A stretch of DNA of 36,460 bases from an uncultured Ruminococcus sp. GTDB lineage: Bacteria; Bacillota; Clostridia; Oscillospirales; Acutalibacteraceae. Location: the NCBI GenBank assembly GCA_902776375.1, contig CACYPV010000021.1, forward strand, positions 6,294-42,753, given 5' to 3'. Each line of letters opens with the position of its first letter. Within the stretch, counting starts at the first letter, position 1. Positions 16,929 through 24,819 of the stretch are shown in pieces. The translations under genes were made by a program, and so were the position numbers. The notes beneath the pieces are model-generated. The model worked only from the letters and a program-made list of their open reading frames with translations, did no database searches and had not been told where the DNA came from.

Positions 16929-17052
16929 TTGACAAATCAATATATTATGTTATAATAGGAATAGAAAAAGGGCACTGCGTCAGCGGTCTGCTCCGATTAA
17001 TGTGTAAAAAGATACACCGTCAATCTTTGCGAGAGAGGGCGGTGTTTCTTTT
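16929..17052 (+). ncRNA. Putative antitoxin RNA of a type I toxin-antitoxin locus
   Basis: A consensus promoter, TTGACA (16929-16934), 16 bases, TATAAT (16951-16956), drives plus-strand transcription from about 16963. No ribosome site or credible frame follows. The transcript would end after the hairpin ACACCG (17014-17019) / CGGTGT (17040-17045) and TTTCTTTTT, giving about 90 bases. It converges on the toxin message, and the two share the terminator hairpin. This is the layout of clostridial type I systems, so it is called an antisense antitoxin by inference. Confidence 0.55.
17014..17045. terminator. Bidirectional terminator shared by toxin and antitoxin RNAs
   Basis: The stem ACACCG/CGGTGT is followed by TTTCTTTTT on the plus strand and by ATCTTTTT on the minus strand, so it can end both convergent transcripts. 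Confidence 0.65.
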
Positions 17053-17073
17053 TATATTTATAAAAAGCTTTGC

Positions 17074-17157
17074 TTATTTCTTGTGAAAAATCAAGTAGCA
17101 AAGAGAGATAACTTCAACTAACATCGCGACAAATAAGAATAAGTCCGAACACGTCAA
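17074..17157 (-). CDS. Holin-like type I toxin, 27 residues
   Basis: A short frame begins with TTG at 17157 and encodes MTCSDLFLFV followed by AMLVEVISLCYLIFHKK. It has an N-terminal polar SDL motif, one membrane helix (about 6-24) and a basic HKK end. This matches the known small family of putative holin-like toxins of Firmicutes, which act on the cytoplasmic membrane. The ribosome site GGGAGGTGAT (17171-17162) is excellent, with eight bases from GGAGG to the start. A 5-base stem, CTCCC-AATAA-GGGAG, overlaps that site and could hide it until the RNA is processed. A strong promoter lies at 17246-17218. Confidence 0.75.
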   Translation of the reverse strand: MTCSDLFLFVAMLVEVISLCYLIFHKK

Positions 17158-17217
17158 GGTTATCACCTCCCTTATTGGGAGCAAAACCGCCTACCGTTTA
17201 TCAGTACCCTCAAACCG

Positions 17218-17246
17218 ATTGTACGATACTTAAAGAACTATGTCAA
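17218..17246 (-). promoter_or_regulatory. Promoter of the holin-like toxin
   Basis: On the minus strand, TTGACA (17246-17241) and TACAAT (17223-17218) are spaced by 17 bases. The leader to the toxin start would be about 54 bases and includes the site-hiding stem at 17167-17181. Confidence 0.75.
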
Positions 17247-17267
17247 TATTTCTGACAAAGATGTAAA

Positions 17268-17309
17268 CAAACCGCAAACATGTAGCCTTGCGCCTGTGTT
17301 TGCGGTTTG
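17268..17309 (-). terminator. Intrinsic terminator of the DUF896 gene
   Basis: A perfect 13-base stem, CAAACCGCAAACA (17268-17280) and TGTTTGCGGTTTG (17297-17309), lies directly after the DUF896 stop codon. A TTTAC tail follows on the minus strand. Confidence 0.75.
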
Positions 17310-17324
17310 GTTTTGCTATTGAAA

Positions 17325-17540
17325 CTATTTTTCATCCTTGAACGCTTCTTTAAACGGCTTTACCGTGCCGTCGGTTTCCTCAACGCTCACATTGTCGAGC
17401 GTCTGTGAGAACTGCTGACGGATCTCGCCCAGATAAATCTTATAAAGCTTTTTCTGCTCGTCGAGCTCCTCCGGGGTCAAGCCGACGGTCTTTTTCTTTT
17501 TTGCCAGCTCGTTGATGCGGGCTATCATTTGCTTATCCAT
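17325..17540 (-). CDS. DUF896 family protein (YnzC-like)
   Basis: This is a small cytoplasmic protein of 71 residues. Its features are typical of DUF896/YnzC: the N-terminal RINELAKKKKTVGLTPEELDE segment (split at its turn), a helical hairpin of two charged helices (about 4-45), and a conserved tail near LDNVSVEE. The family is widespread in Firmicutes and has no settled function; some members are SOS-associated. The ATG at 17540 has an AGGTGA site. It lies after ilvC on the same strand, but a terminator at 17572-17600 sits between, so it may have separate or read-through expression. Confidence 0.9.
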   Translation of the reverse strand: MDKQMIARINELAKKKKTVGLTPEELDEQKKLYKIYLGEIRQQFSQTLDNVSVEETDGTVKPFKEAFKDEK

Positions 17541-17571
17541 ATTTCACCTGCATTAAAATTTTGCCGTTATC

Positions 17572-17600
17572 AAAAGGGCGCACACACGGCACGCCCTTTT
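17572..17600 (-). terminator. Intrinsic terminator after ilvC
   Basis: Nine-base arms AAAAGGGCG (17572-17580) and CGCCCTTTT (17592-17600) end the ilvBNC transcript. Confidence 0.8.
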
Positions 17601-17619
17601 CATAAACAGTAAGCTTAAA

Positions 17620-18772
<1,153 letters not shown>

Positions 18773-18792
18773 TTATACAAATCAATTGCGAA

Positions 18793-19284
18793 TCAGACCG
18801 AAAGCGCCGAAGCTCCCCTGTCTATCGCGATGGTGCCTGTGCGCACTATCTCGCGAATGCCGTAGGGCTTCAGCAGGTCGATCAGCGTTTCAACGCGGTT
18901 GGTACATTCGCAGTACTCAACGGTAACGCAGCTCGGCGCCACGTCGACTATCTTCGCGTTCATTATCTCAGCCGTTTTGATTATCTCGGCGCGTTTTGCC
19001 GCGGGGCAGTGCACCTTTATAAGGATCAGCTCACGGCTGATGAAATCGCCCTCGGCAAGGCGCTTTACCTTTATGACGGGTATCACCTTGTTGAGCTGTT
19101 TTTCAAGCTGCTCTACAACATACTCGTCGCCGTTGGCAACGATGGTTATGCGCGACACGTCGGGGTTGTTGGTAACGCCGACGGCGAGCGAGTCGATATT
19201 GAAGCCGCGGCGCGAGAAAAGTCCCGATATTTTCGAGAGCACGCCCGCGTGGTTTTCAACCAGAACAGATAATGTATACTTCAT
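18793..19284 (-). CDS. ilvN: Acetolactate synthase small (regulatory) subunit
   Basis: The regulatory subunit binds valine and activates the large subunit. The protein is 163 residues, the normal length. An N-terminal ACT domain (1-75) shows SVLVENHAGVLSKISGLF and RRGFNIDSLAVG; the second half (about 78-160) is the ALS_ss_C domain. It starts 11 bases after the ilvB stop, and its GAGGTGA ribosome site overlaps that stop, indicating coupled translation. Confidence 0.96.
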   Translation of the reverse strand: MKYTLSVLVENHAGVLSKISGLFSRRGFNIDSLAVGVTNNPDVSRITIVANGDEYVVEQLEKQLNKVIPVIKVKRLAEGDFISRELILIKVHCPAAKRAEIIKTAEIMNAKIVDVAPSCVTVEYCECTNRVETLIDLLKPYGIREIVRTGTIAIDRGASALSV

Positions 19285-19295
19285 AGTGCTTCACC

Positions 19296-20918
19296 TCATA
19301 TCGACGGGGTGTCGGGGTAGACGTTGCAGACAAGTATGAACGGCTTGTCCGTCTTTATCATGCCCTTGATTATCTCCTCGGCTTCCTCGTTCGAGTTTGC
19401 CTCGGCGTGGTCAATGCCGTAAGCCTCGGCTATCTTCTGAAAGTCGGGGTCGCCCTCCAGGATAGTGCCGGAATGGCGCTTGTTGTAGTTGACGTCCTGA
19501 AGCTCGCGCACCATGCCAAGGCGGTGGTTGCGCATGATGATGATCTTGATGGCGAGGTTATTGCCGACGATGGTGGCAAGCTCGTTCATGCTCATCTGAA
19601 AGCTGCCGTCGCCGCAAACCACAACTACGTCGCGGTTCGGTCTGGCGAACTTAACGCCCACCGAGGCAGGCACCGAGTAGCCCATGGTGCCCATGCCGCC
19701 GGTCGTCAAAAAGCGACCCTCGCGTATCATAAAGTTGTTTGCGCACCAAATCTGGTTCTGTCCGACGTCGGCTACAAGAATAGCCTTGCTTCTCAGCATC
19801 GAGCTCAGTTTCGCCACAAGGGCGCGCGGCTCGACAAAGCCGTCGAACTTGGGCGGAGTGCGGAAAAAGCTCTTTTTCCACTCCTTCACCGTCTCCTGCC
19901 ACTGGTTGGGGACAACATAATCGCCGATCTCGTCGATCAGCATATTCAAAACGTTTTTCATATCGCCGACAATCGGGATCTCGGTCTTAACATTTTTGCC
20001 GATCTCCGCGGGGTCGATGTCGATATGGATGACCGTGGTTTTTTCGCTCATCTGGTCGGGAGCCGCGACCGCGCGGTCACCCAGCCTTGCGCCGCACACG
20101 ATCACCAGATCCGCGTCGTGCAGTGCGCGGTTAGCAACGGGCTTGCCGTGAGTGCCGAGCATACCCAGATACATTTCGTGGTCGCTGGGCATAACGCCGA
20201 TGCCCATCATCGTAGAGATAACGGGAATGCGGGTCTTGTCGGCAAACGCCTGGAATTTAAGCTTAACGCCCGAGCTGAGCACGCCGCCGCCTGAAACTAT
20301 CAGCGGTCTGCGGCTTTTGCGAATAGCCTCCACCGCGCGCTTGACCTGCACGGCGTGACCTCTGGTGTTGGGCTTGTAGCCTATTATATGCACCTTGTCG
20401 GGGTATTCAAAGCTGTCGATCTTGTTCTGCTGTATATCCATCGGGATGTCTATCAGCACGGGACCTTTACGTCCCGTGGAAGCGATGTGGAACGCCTCCT
20501 TGAAAATGCGCGGCAGATCCTCGGTTTTGCTCACGAGGTAGCTGTGCTTGACGAACGGCTCGCACGCGCCGGTGATGTCCGCCTCCTGGAACACATCTCT
20601 GCCCAGCAGGTCGCTTTTGACCTGACCCGTGATAGCGATCATGGGTACAGAGTCCGCATATGCGGTGGCGATGCCCGTGATAAGGTTTGTGGCGCCGGGG
20701 CCCGAGGTCGCGACACAAACGCCCGGAAGTCCGCTGCAGCGCGAATAACCGCTCGCCGCGTGCGCCGCGTTCTGCTCCTGACGCACGAGCACGTGCTTAA
20801 TTGAGGAATCATACAGGCTGTCGTAAAACGGACAGATAGTCGCGCCGGGATAACCGAAGACGACCTTAACACCCTCCGCTTCCAGACATTTTACCATGAT
20901 TTCAGCGCCGCTGATCAT
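19296..20918 (-). CDS. ilvB: Acetolactate synthase large (catalytic) subunit
   Basis: This thiamine diphosphate-dependent enzyme joins pyruvate with pyruvate or 2-oxobutyrate. The start was set at ATG 20918, ten bases after AGGAGG, giving 540 residues; an extension to 20987 is unlikely. The first domain contains GYPGATICPFYD and the catalytic glutamate E48 in RQEQNAAHAA. The central domain binds FAD, and the C-terminal domain contains the ThDP/Mg motif GDGSFQMS...NN. A putative promoter lies at 20976-21003. Unlike trpB2 nearby, no T-box leader precedes it, so control must come from elsewhere. Confidence 0.97.
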   Translation of the reverse strand: MISGAEIMVKCLEAEGVKVVFGYPGATICPFYDSLYDSSIKHVLVRQEQNAAHAASGYSRCSGLPGVCVATSGPGATNLITGIATAYADSVPMIAITGQVKSDLLGRDVFQEADITGACEPFVKHSYLVSKTEDLPRIFKEAFHIASTGRKGPVLIDIPMDIQQNKIDSFEYPDKVHIIGYKPNTRGHAVQVKRAVEAIRKSRRPLIVSGGGVLSSGVKLKFQAFADKTRIPVISTMMGIGVMPSDHEMYLGMLGTHGKPVANRALHDADLVIVCGARLGDRAVAAPDQMSEKTTVIHIDIDPAEIGKNVKTEIPIVGDMKNVLNMLIDEIGDYVVPNQWQETVKEWKKSFFRTPPKFDGFVEPRALVAKLSSMLRSKAILVADVGQNQIWCANNFMIREGRFLTTGGMGTMGYSVPASVGVKFARPNRDVVVVCGDGSFQMSMNELATIVGNNLAIKIIIMRNHRLGMVRELQDVNYNKRHSGTILEGDPDFQKIAEAYGIDHAEANSNEEAEEIIKGMIKTDKPFILVCNVYPDTPSI

Positions 20919-20975
20919 TGTGTCATTCCCTCCTTCATCATTGAGCAGCCCTGCCGCTCCGCATTCGTAAAGTAT

Positions 20976-21003
20976 ATTATACAACAAAGGAACAAAAAAG
21001 TAA
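20976..21003 (-). promoter_or_regulatory. Putative promoter of ilvBNC
   Basis: On the minus strand TTACTT (21003-20998), 16 bases, TATAAT (20981-20976), about 60 bases before ilvB. The -35 match is weak. Confidence 0.5.
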
Positions 21004-21057
21004 AGTATGAATTACATTTATATTAAATATATAAATCAGTGTGGGTTTTACTGCATG

Positions 21058-21603
21058 CTATTTCTTTTGCTTGGCTATTAACAGCACCGAGGTGATGATA
21101 ACAGATATCGCGAATGACAATGCAAGTAAAGAAATTACGTATTTAATGCCAAAGCCCATGTATAATATGCTCCTCGCCGAGGAAAATAACGCTCCCGCAA
21201 AAAACACCGCCGCACCCAGAGTGAAAACCGGGGCGATACGGCGGTTCATAAAGCCGAGAACCGCTCCTGTGACCGACGCAGCAAACGCCAAAACAGACAA
21301 AACAACTAATACCGCGGTTTCGGCAACATAAGTCCATTCAGTAAATTCGCTCCGAAAACTAATGACATACAGCGTTGACACAACCAAGCTAAACACCGCG
21401 TTCAATATCCATAAGCTGCGCGGCGGCTGATCGGTCGGTGCCTTAACGCGCGGCGAGTAATATTGGCTGTACTGCGGTTGTGCGTAACGCGGCGCCTGAT
21501 AAACAGGCTGTTGATACCGAGGCGGGCTGAACGGCATGCCGCACTTGCCGCAAAACTTCGCATTCACGTCGATATTGTTATAACCACAAGAAGGACAAAT
21601 CAT
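21058..21603 (-). CDS. Zinc-ribbon membrane protein, cluster member 1
   Basis: The 181-residue protein starts with a zinc ribbon: CPSCG (C3, C6) and CGKCG (C18, C21). A linker rich in tyrosine, proline and glutamine (about 28-58, such as PRYQQPVYQAPRY) leads to four hydrophobic segments (about 67-84, 90-112, 118-142 and 152-178). It overlaps the gene before it by four bases (ATGA), so translation is coupled. It lacks enzymatic motifs. The paralogue cluster suggests a shared role, possibly membrane scaffolding or sensing, which the sequence does not reveal. Confidence 0.85.
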   Translation of the reverse strand: MICPSCGYNNIDVNAKFCGKCGMPFSPPRYQQPVYQAPRYAQPQYSQYYSPRVKAPTDQPPRSLWILNAVFSLVVSTLYVISFRSEFTEWTYVAETAVLVVLSVLAFAASVTGAVLGFMNRRIAPVFTLGAAVFFAGALFSSARSILYMGFGIKYVISLLALSFAISVIITSVLLIAKQKK

Positions 21604-22214
21604 GAATTCAACCTCCCTTCGCCGTTATTGCCGCTGTTTTCACGGGATTTTATCAGCGCTATAACCGAGGTGACAATAACCGCGGCGGCGACCAAAACGA
21701 TAAATAAGGGCACGACGGTATTCTTCGAGCTATAGAAGTCGCCGAAGTCATCGCTGATATTCATTAAAAACACACGCGTCCATCCAAAAAATTCACAGAA
21801 AAAATACACAGCCGCGCTCAATGTGAACACCACAGCCGAGCGTGCGCCCATAAAAGCGCGTATAGCGCCGACAATCGCCACAGCCATCGCCGCTAAAAGC
21901 AGCATTGAAAAGAAACGGCTTTCTGTCCCTGTATCGTATTCGAAATAGTAACGTACTATGTTTCCGTAGGAGCTGCTTTCTTTATCAATTGTTTCCACAT
22001 ACAGCGGCAAGAACGGCATGCACACCATCACGAGTGAGAGTATCGCGTTGATCAGCATGAACATTTTAGCAGCGCGATCAGTCACGCGCTTTTTCGTGCG
22101 CGCGGTCGGAGCGTAGGCGCTCTGCATCATCCGCGCGTTATTGAGCGGCGCCCCACAGACAGCGCAGACATAATCATAGTCATTGTTCTGCGCACCGCAT
22201 TTTTCACAAAACAT
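21600..22214 (-). CDS. Zinc-ribbon membrane protein, cluster member 2
   Basis: The start was placed at ATG 22214, six bases after AGGAGG; another ATG two codons earlier touches the ribosome site. The 204-residue product has the zinc ribbon CEKCG and CAVCG, a basic linker, and four hydrophobic segments (about 48-70, 96-117, 121-142 and 167-190). A loop of about 25 polar residues follows the first helix. It is the first gene of a two-gene transcript with member 1 and has its own promoter at 22260-22288. Confidence 0.85.
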   Translation of the reverse strand: MFCEKCGAQNNDYDYVCAVCGAPLNNARMMQSAYAPTARTKKRVTDRAAKMFMLINAILSLVMVCMPFLPLYVETIDKESSSYGNIVRYYFEYDTGTESRFFSMLLLAAMAVAIVGAIRAFMGARSAVVFTLSAAVYFFCEFFGWTRVFLMNISDDFGDFYSSKNTVVPLFIVLVAAAVIVTSVIALIKSRENSGNNGEGRLNS

Positions 22215-22259
22215 AATCATCCTCCTTTATTACTTGTTTTTGTGCTTTTTCACAATTTC

Positions 22260-22288
22260 ATTATAATCTATCATGCTGTTTTTGTAAA
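22260..22288 (-). promoter_or_regulatory. Promoter of zinc-ribbon pair
   Basis: On the minus strand TTTACA (22288-22283) and TATAAT (22265-22260) are spaced by 17 bases. The surrounding sequence resembles the promoter at 24626-24654 (the same boxes, a similar CATGATA/CATGCTA spacer, then ATTGT after the -10), pointing to common ancestry or control. Confidence 0.75.
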
Positions 22289-22387
22289 GGCTTTTCGAGG
22301 CTTTTGCACGGCCAAACGCTTGTGCTATGCAAGAACCAATATAAAACAGATGTGGGCAGAGTCCACCGTCAATTATCGATTGTAAAT

Positions 22388-22414
22388 AAAAAAGCGCGCC
22401 GAAGCACGCTTTTT
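22388..22414 (-). terminator. UUCG-loop terminator after zinc-ribbon member 3
   Basis: On the minus strand AAAAAGCGTGC and GCGCGCTTTTT pair (one T-G wobble) around a TTCG loop, with a T-rich tail, directly downstream of the gene at 22431. Confidence 0.85.
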
Positions 22415-22430
22415 AAAAAAATCTTAAATA

Positions 22431-23024
22431 TCAAACAAGGTATTTGCTCTTTACTATCTGAATGATAGAAACGGGGATACCTGCGATCGAAATCAAGAAC
22501 ATAAATACGGGGAACGGAGTCATGCTGACATAGGAAACACTTGCCGAGCCACCCATAGCGATCATCCAAATCATGTGGATAAAGAAGCCGATTGCACAAG
22601 CTACAACGCCGAAAATGCCCGCAGGTTTTTTCTGCAAGAAGGACAGAACAGCCCAAGCAGCTTCAAGAGCTACTACTATAACGAAGAACACCATGAATCC
22701 GCCTACGAAATTGGATGCGTCTCTTGCGCCGATCTTATCCAAAGCGCCGGCTCCGCCGAACATCTCTACCGGCATGAAAACCTTGCTTTTGTAAGTGAGG
22801 TGCGGCAGGAAGAACATGAGCACCTGAAGCGCAGCCATAACGCCCGCGATGATATAAAGCACGGTGGGCTTAGCGCCTACTCTTGCGGGAGTGACGTACT
22901 GGGGCTGGGGCTGTGCATAGCTGTACTGTGGTTGTTGCTGCTGCGCGGGGCGCAGGGGTGCGCCGCAGTTGGCGCAGTTGATGTTGTTGTCGTTGTTTTG
23001 TGTTCCACATTTGGGACAGAACAT
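22431..23024 (-). CDS. Zinc-ribbon membrane protein, cluster member 3
   Basis: The protein has 197 residues. The zinc ribbon is CPKCG (C3, C6) and CANCG (C17, C20). A glutamine-, proline- and tyrosine-rich linker runs from about 25 to 46. Four hydrophobic segments follow (about 52-75, 107-130, 133-153 and 165-190). The gene lies 48 bases after member 4 with an AAGGAG site and is the last of a three-gene transcript that ends at the UUCG terminator. Ribbon and linker closely resemble member 1, but the membrane part differs. Confidence 0.85.
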   Translation of the reverse strand: MFCPKCGTQNNDNNINCANCGAPLRPAQQQQPQYSYAQPQPQYVTPARVGAKPTVLYIIAGVMAALQVLMFFLPHLTYKSKVFMPVEMFGGAGALDKIGARDASNFVGGFMVFFVIVVALEAAWAVLSFLQKKPAGIFGVVACAIGFFIHMIWMIAMGGSASVSYVSMTPFPVFMFLISIAGIPVSIIQIVKSKYLV

Positions 23025-23072
23025 AAATACATCTCCTTTTAAAAATGTTTTTTATTGCAAACAGCGCTGAGA

Positions 23073-23618
23073 TCAACGGCTGTTTTTAACTGATTTTTTC
23101 TGTGTGTTCATACCGGGGCAGATCAGCGCCATAACAGACGCGGCTATTGCGCCCGACGCGAACACCACCATAAGAACAGGCGCGACCGTGCCGTCGTAAA
23201 CCTCTGAAATGCGCGAGATCGCAACGTTCGCGGCGTTGGGGTCGGCGTCGTGATTAACACTGAACCACATTACGCTGAACACAAACAGCATGATAGAACC
23301 GCCCAGCGAGAACGCCGGAGCCGAACGCGCTTTGTAGTACACGCTTACGCAGCCCACCACTATAAATATGGCTCCGATGATATAAAACATCAGCAGCCTG
23401 AAGGCGCCGTCGCGGAAATTTATGTTGCCTATGTCGTGATTGACCGCTTTTATCATGCTGAAAAACGCCGTGCGCTCGCCCGCGGTTTCATATATTGCCG
23501 TAGGGATGAGCGGAAACGCGACGGCAAGCAAGCTGACGATCACGTTCAACATGGTAAAAATGCGATAGTTCCTCTCGGCAGGAGAAACCACATTGCTGTT
23601 GTTTTTTGAAACAGTCAT
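23073..23618 (-). CDS. Membrane protein, cluster member 4, without zinc ribbon
   Basis: The 181-residue product has four hydrophobic segments (about 22-45, 67-88, 95-115 and 145-167). It resembles the membrane halves of its neighbours (an N-terminal RNYRIFTMLNVIVSLLAVAFP stretch, split here by context), but has no cysteine pairs at the N-terminus. Instead there is a short polar leader of 18 residues. It starts 10 bases after the stop of member 5 with an AGGAGG site. It probably derives from the same family by loss of the ribbon, or represents a partner subunit. Confidence 0.82.
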   Translation of the reverse strand: MTVSKNNSNVVSPAERNYRIFTMLNVIVSLLAVAFPLIPTAIYETAGERTAFFSMIKAVNHDIGNINFRDGAFRLLMFYIIGAIFIVVGCVSVYYKARSAPAFSLGGSIMLFVFSVMWFSVNHDADPNAANVAISRISEVYDGTVAPVLMVVFASGAIAASVMALICPGMNTQKKSVKNSR

Positions 23619-23628
23619 AAACGGCCTC

Positions 23629-24552
23629 CTATCTGACGCGGTTGCGCTTGGCTATTTCAATAGATGAGAATACTATACCGGTCACTCCGAGCGCGATGAT
23701 AAGATGCGGTATGTATGTGATCAACTTGTTGCTGCCGATGAAATAGTTGTTGCCGATTTTGACCTCTCCGGTCAGAAACAGATACCAATAGCTGCCTACA
23801 GTGGTGTATATAATAGACCCTATCAAGCCCATGGCGCCCGCCGCGCGGACGCGGCAGAATGAAAAGATCGCCCACAAAAGCTGAAACAGCATCGGCAGAA
23901 CAAACATCATAATTATTAAGACGCCGGTAACCTTATCATCATTGGTGCTGACTGAGCCGAAAAAGCTGCGGGAATCAAGGAAATCGTAAGCGATTTTAAA
24001 AACATTTCTGTCTGTTACCTTAACATTCGGCAATATCGGCAGCAGCATACTCAGCAGAGCCAAAGCGCCGCTGATCATGTAAATAACTATCGCGCCTGCC
24101 GAACGGGTGTTTTGCCGCAAAGGCGTTTCGCCGTAGCCGTAATTGTAGTTATAGTTGTAGCCGTTGTTGTAACCGCCGTTATAACCGTTGCCGCCGGCGT
24201 TCCATGCGTTGTTATTGTTATAGTTATAACCGTTATTGCCGTAGCTGCCGTTATAGCCGTTACTGTTATAGCCGTCGTTCCGTGAGTTGTAGCCGTAACC
24301 GCCGTTATAACCGTTGTTGTAGCCGGCGTTTTGATTGTCGTTATAATCAGAATAGTATTCGTAGTCCTTGCGCTGCTCCTTTATATCGCTCTGTTTTACG
24401 CTGAACCCGTCGTCGTAACCATAAACGTTTTCGTCATCGACTTCAACGCCCTTAGTCACAACATCCCGATAATCGTCCGAAAGCGCAGCTCCACAGGTAG
24501 AGCAAAACCTTGCGCCCGCTACATTGCTGCTGTGACAATTATTGCAAAGCAT
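23629..24552 (-). CDS. Zinc-ribbon membrane protein, cluster member 5, with Asn/Gly/Tyr linker
   Basis: The 307-residue product has a zinc ribbon (CNNCH, C3 and C6; CSTCG, C17 and C20). A low-complexity linker of about 85 residues follows (about 70-155), made almost only of asparagine, glycine and tyrosine in NGYNGGY-type repeats. Four hydrophobic segments come after it (about 161-180, 208-230, 238-260 and 280-300). The linker resembles prion-like or phase-separating sequence and should be disordered in the cytoplasm. Members 4 and 3 follow on the same transcript. Promoter at 24626-24654, GGAGGG ribosome site. Confidence 0.85.
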   Translation of the reverse strand: MLCNNCHSSNVAGARFCSTCGAALSDDYRDVVTKGVEVDDENVYGYDDGFSVKQSDIKEQRKDYEYYSDYNDNQNAGYNNGYNGGYGYNSRNDGYNSNGYNGSYGNNGYNYNNNNAWNAGGNGYNGGYNNGYNYNYNYGYGETPLRQNTRSAGAIVIYMISGALALLSMLLPILPNVKVTDRNVFKIAYDFLDSRSFFGSVSTNDDKVTGVLIIMMFVLPMLFQLLWAIFSFCRVRAAGAMGLIGSIIYTTVGSYWYLFLTGEVKIGNNYFIGSNKLITYIPHLIIALGVTGIVFSSIEIAKRNRVR

Positions 24553-24625
24553 ATCTTCCCTCCGTTTTGAATAGATAAAAAAGCAAAAATTAAATTGTCG
24601 CTTTTTGTATCATCTTTACAATCGT

Positions 24626-24654
24626 ATTATAAACCATAGCATGATATTTGTAAA
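24626..24654 (-). promoter_or_regulatory. Promoter of zinc-ribbon members 5-4-3
   Basis: On the minus strand TTTACA (24654-24649) and TATAAT (24631-24626) are spaced by 17 bases. The downstream ATTGTAAAGATGATACA region recalls the promoter at 22260-22288. The rest of 24655-24774 shows nothing I can assign. Confidence 0.75.
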
Positions 24655-24774
24655 GAGCAAATGTACAAAAGTTGCTATTTTATTCATAACATGCCAAAAA
24701 GCGTCGATATTTCCCGCAATTTCGCGCCAATGCAAATCGGAGCGAAACAGCCCTTACCATTATTCGCCCAAGCA

Positions 24775-24799
24775 AAAGAGCGGCATTGCTGCCGCCCTT
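24775..24799 (-). terminator. Intrinsic terminator of trpB2
   Basis: On the minus strand AAGGGCGGCA and TGCCGCTCTT pair around a GCAA loop, followed by TTTG, 20 bases after the trpB2 stop. Confidence 0.8.
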
Positions 24800-24819
24800 A
24801 AAAAAAGTATCAGTATTGA

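Noticed and set aside
20919-21057. T-box or leucine attenuator before ilvB
   Set aside because: The 139-base gap has only a promoter-like sequence and a ribosome site; no T-box motif, leader peptide or terminator stem was found.
24204-24404. Plus-strand frame rich in Cys, Tyr, Ser and Arg
   Set aside because: It is the antisense translation of the Asn/Gly/Tyr repeat in the zinc-ribbon gene.
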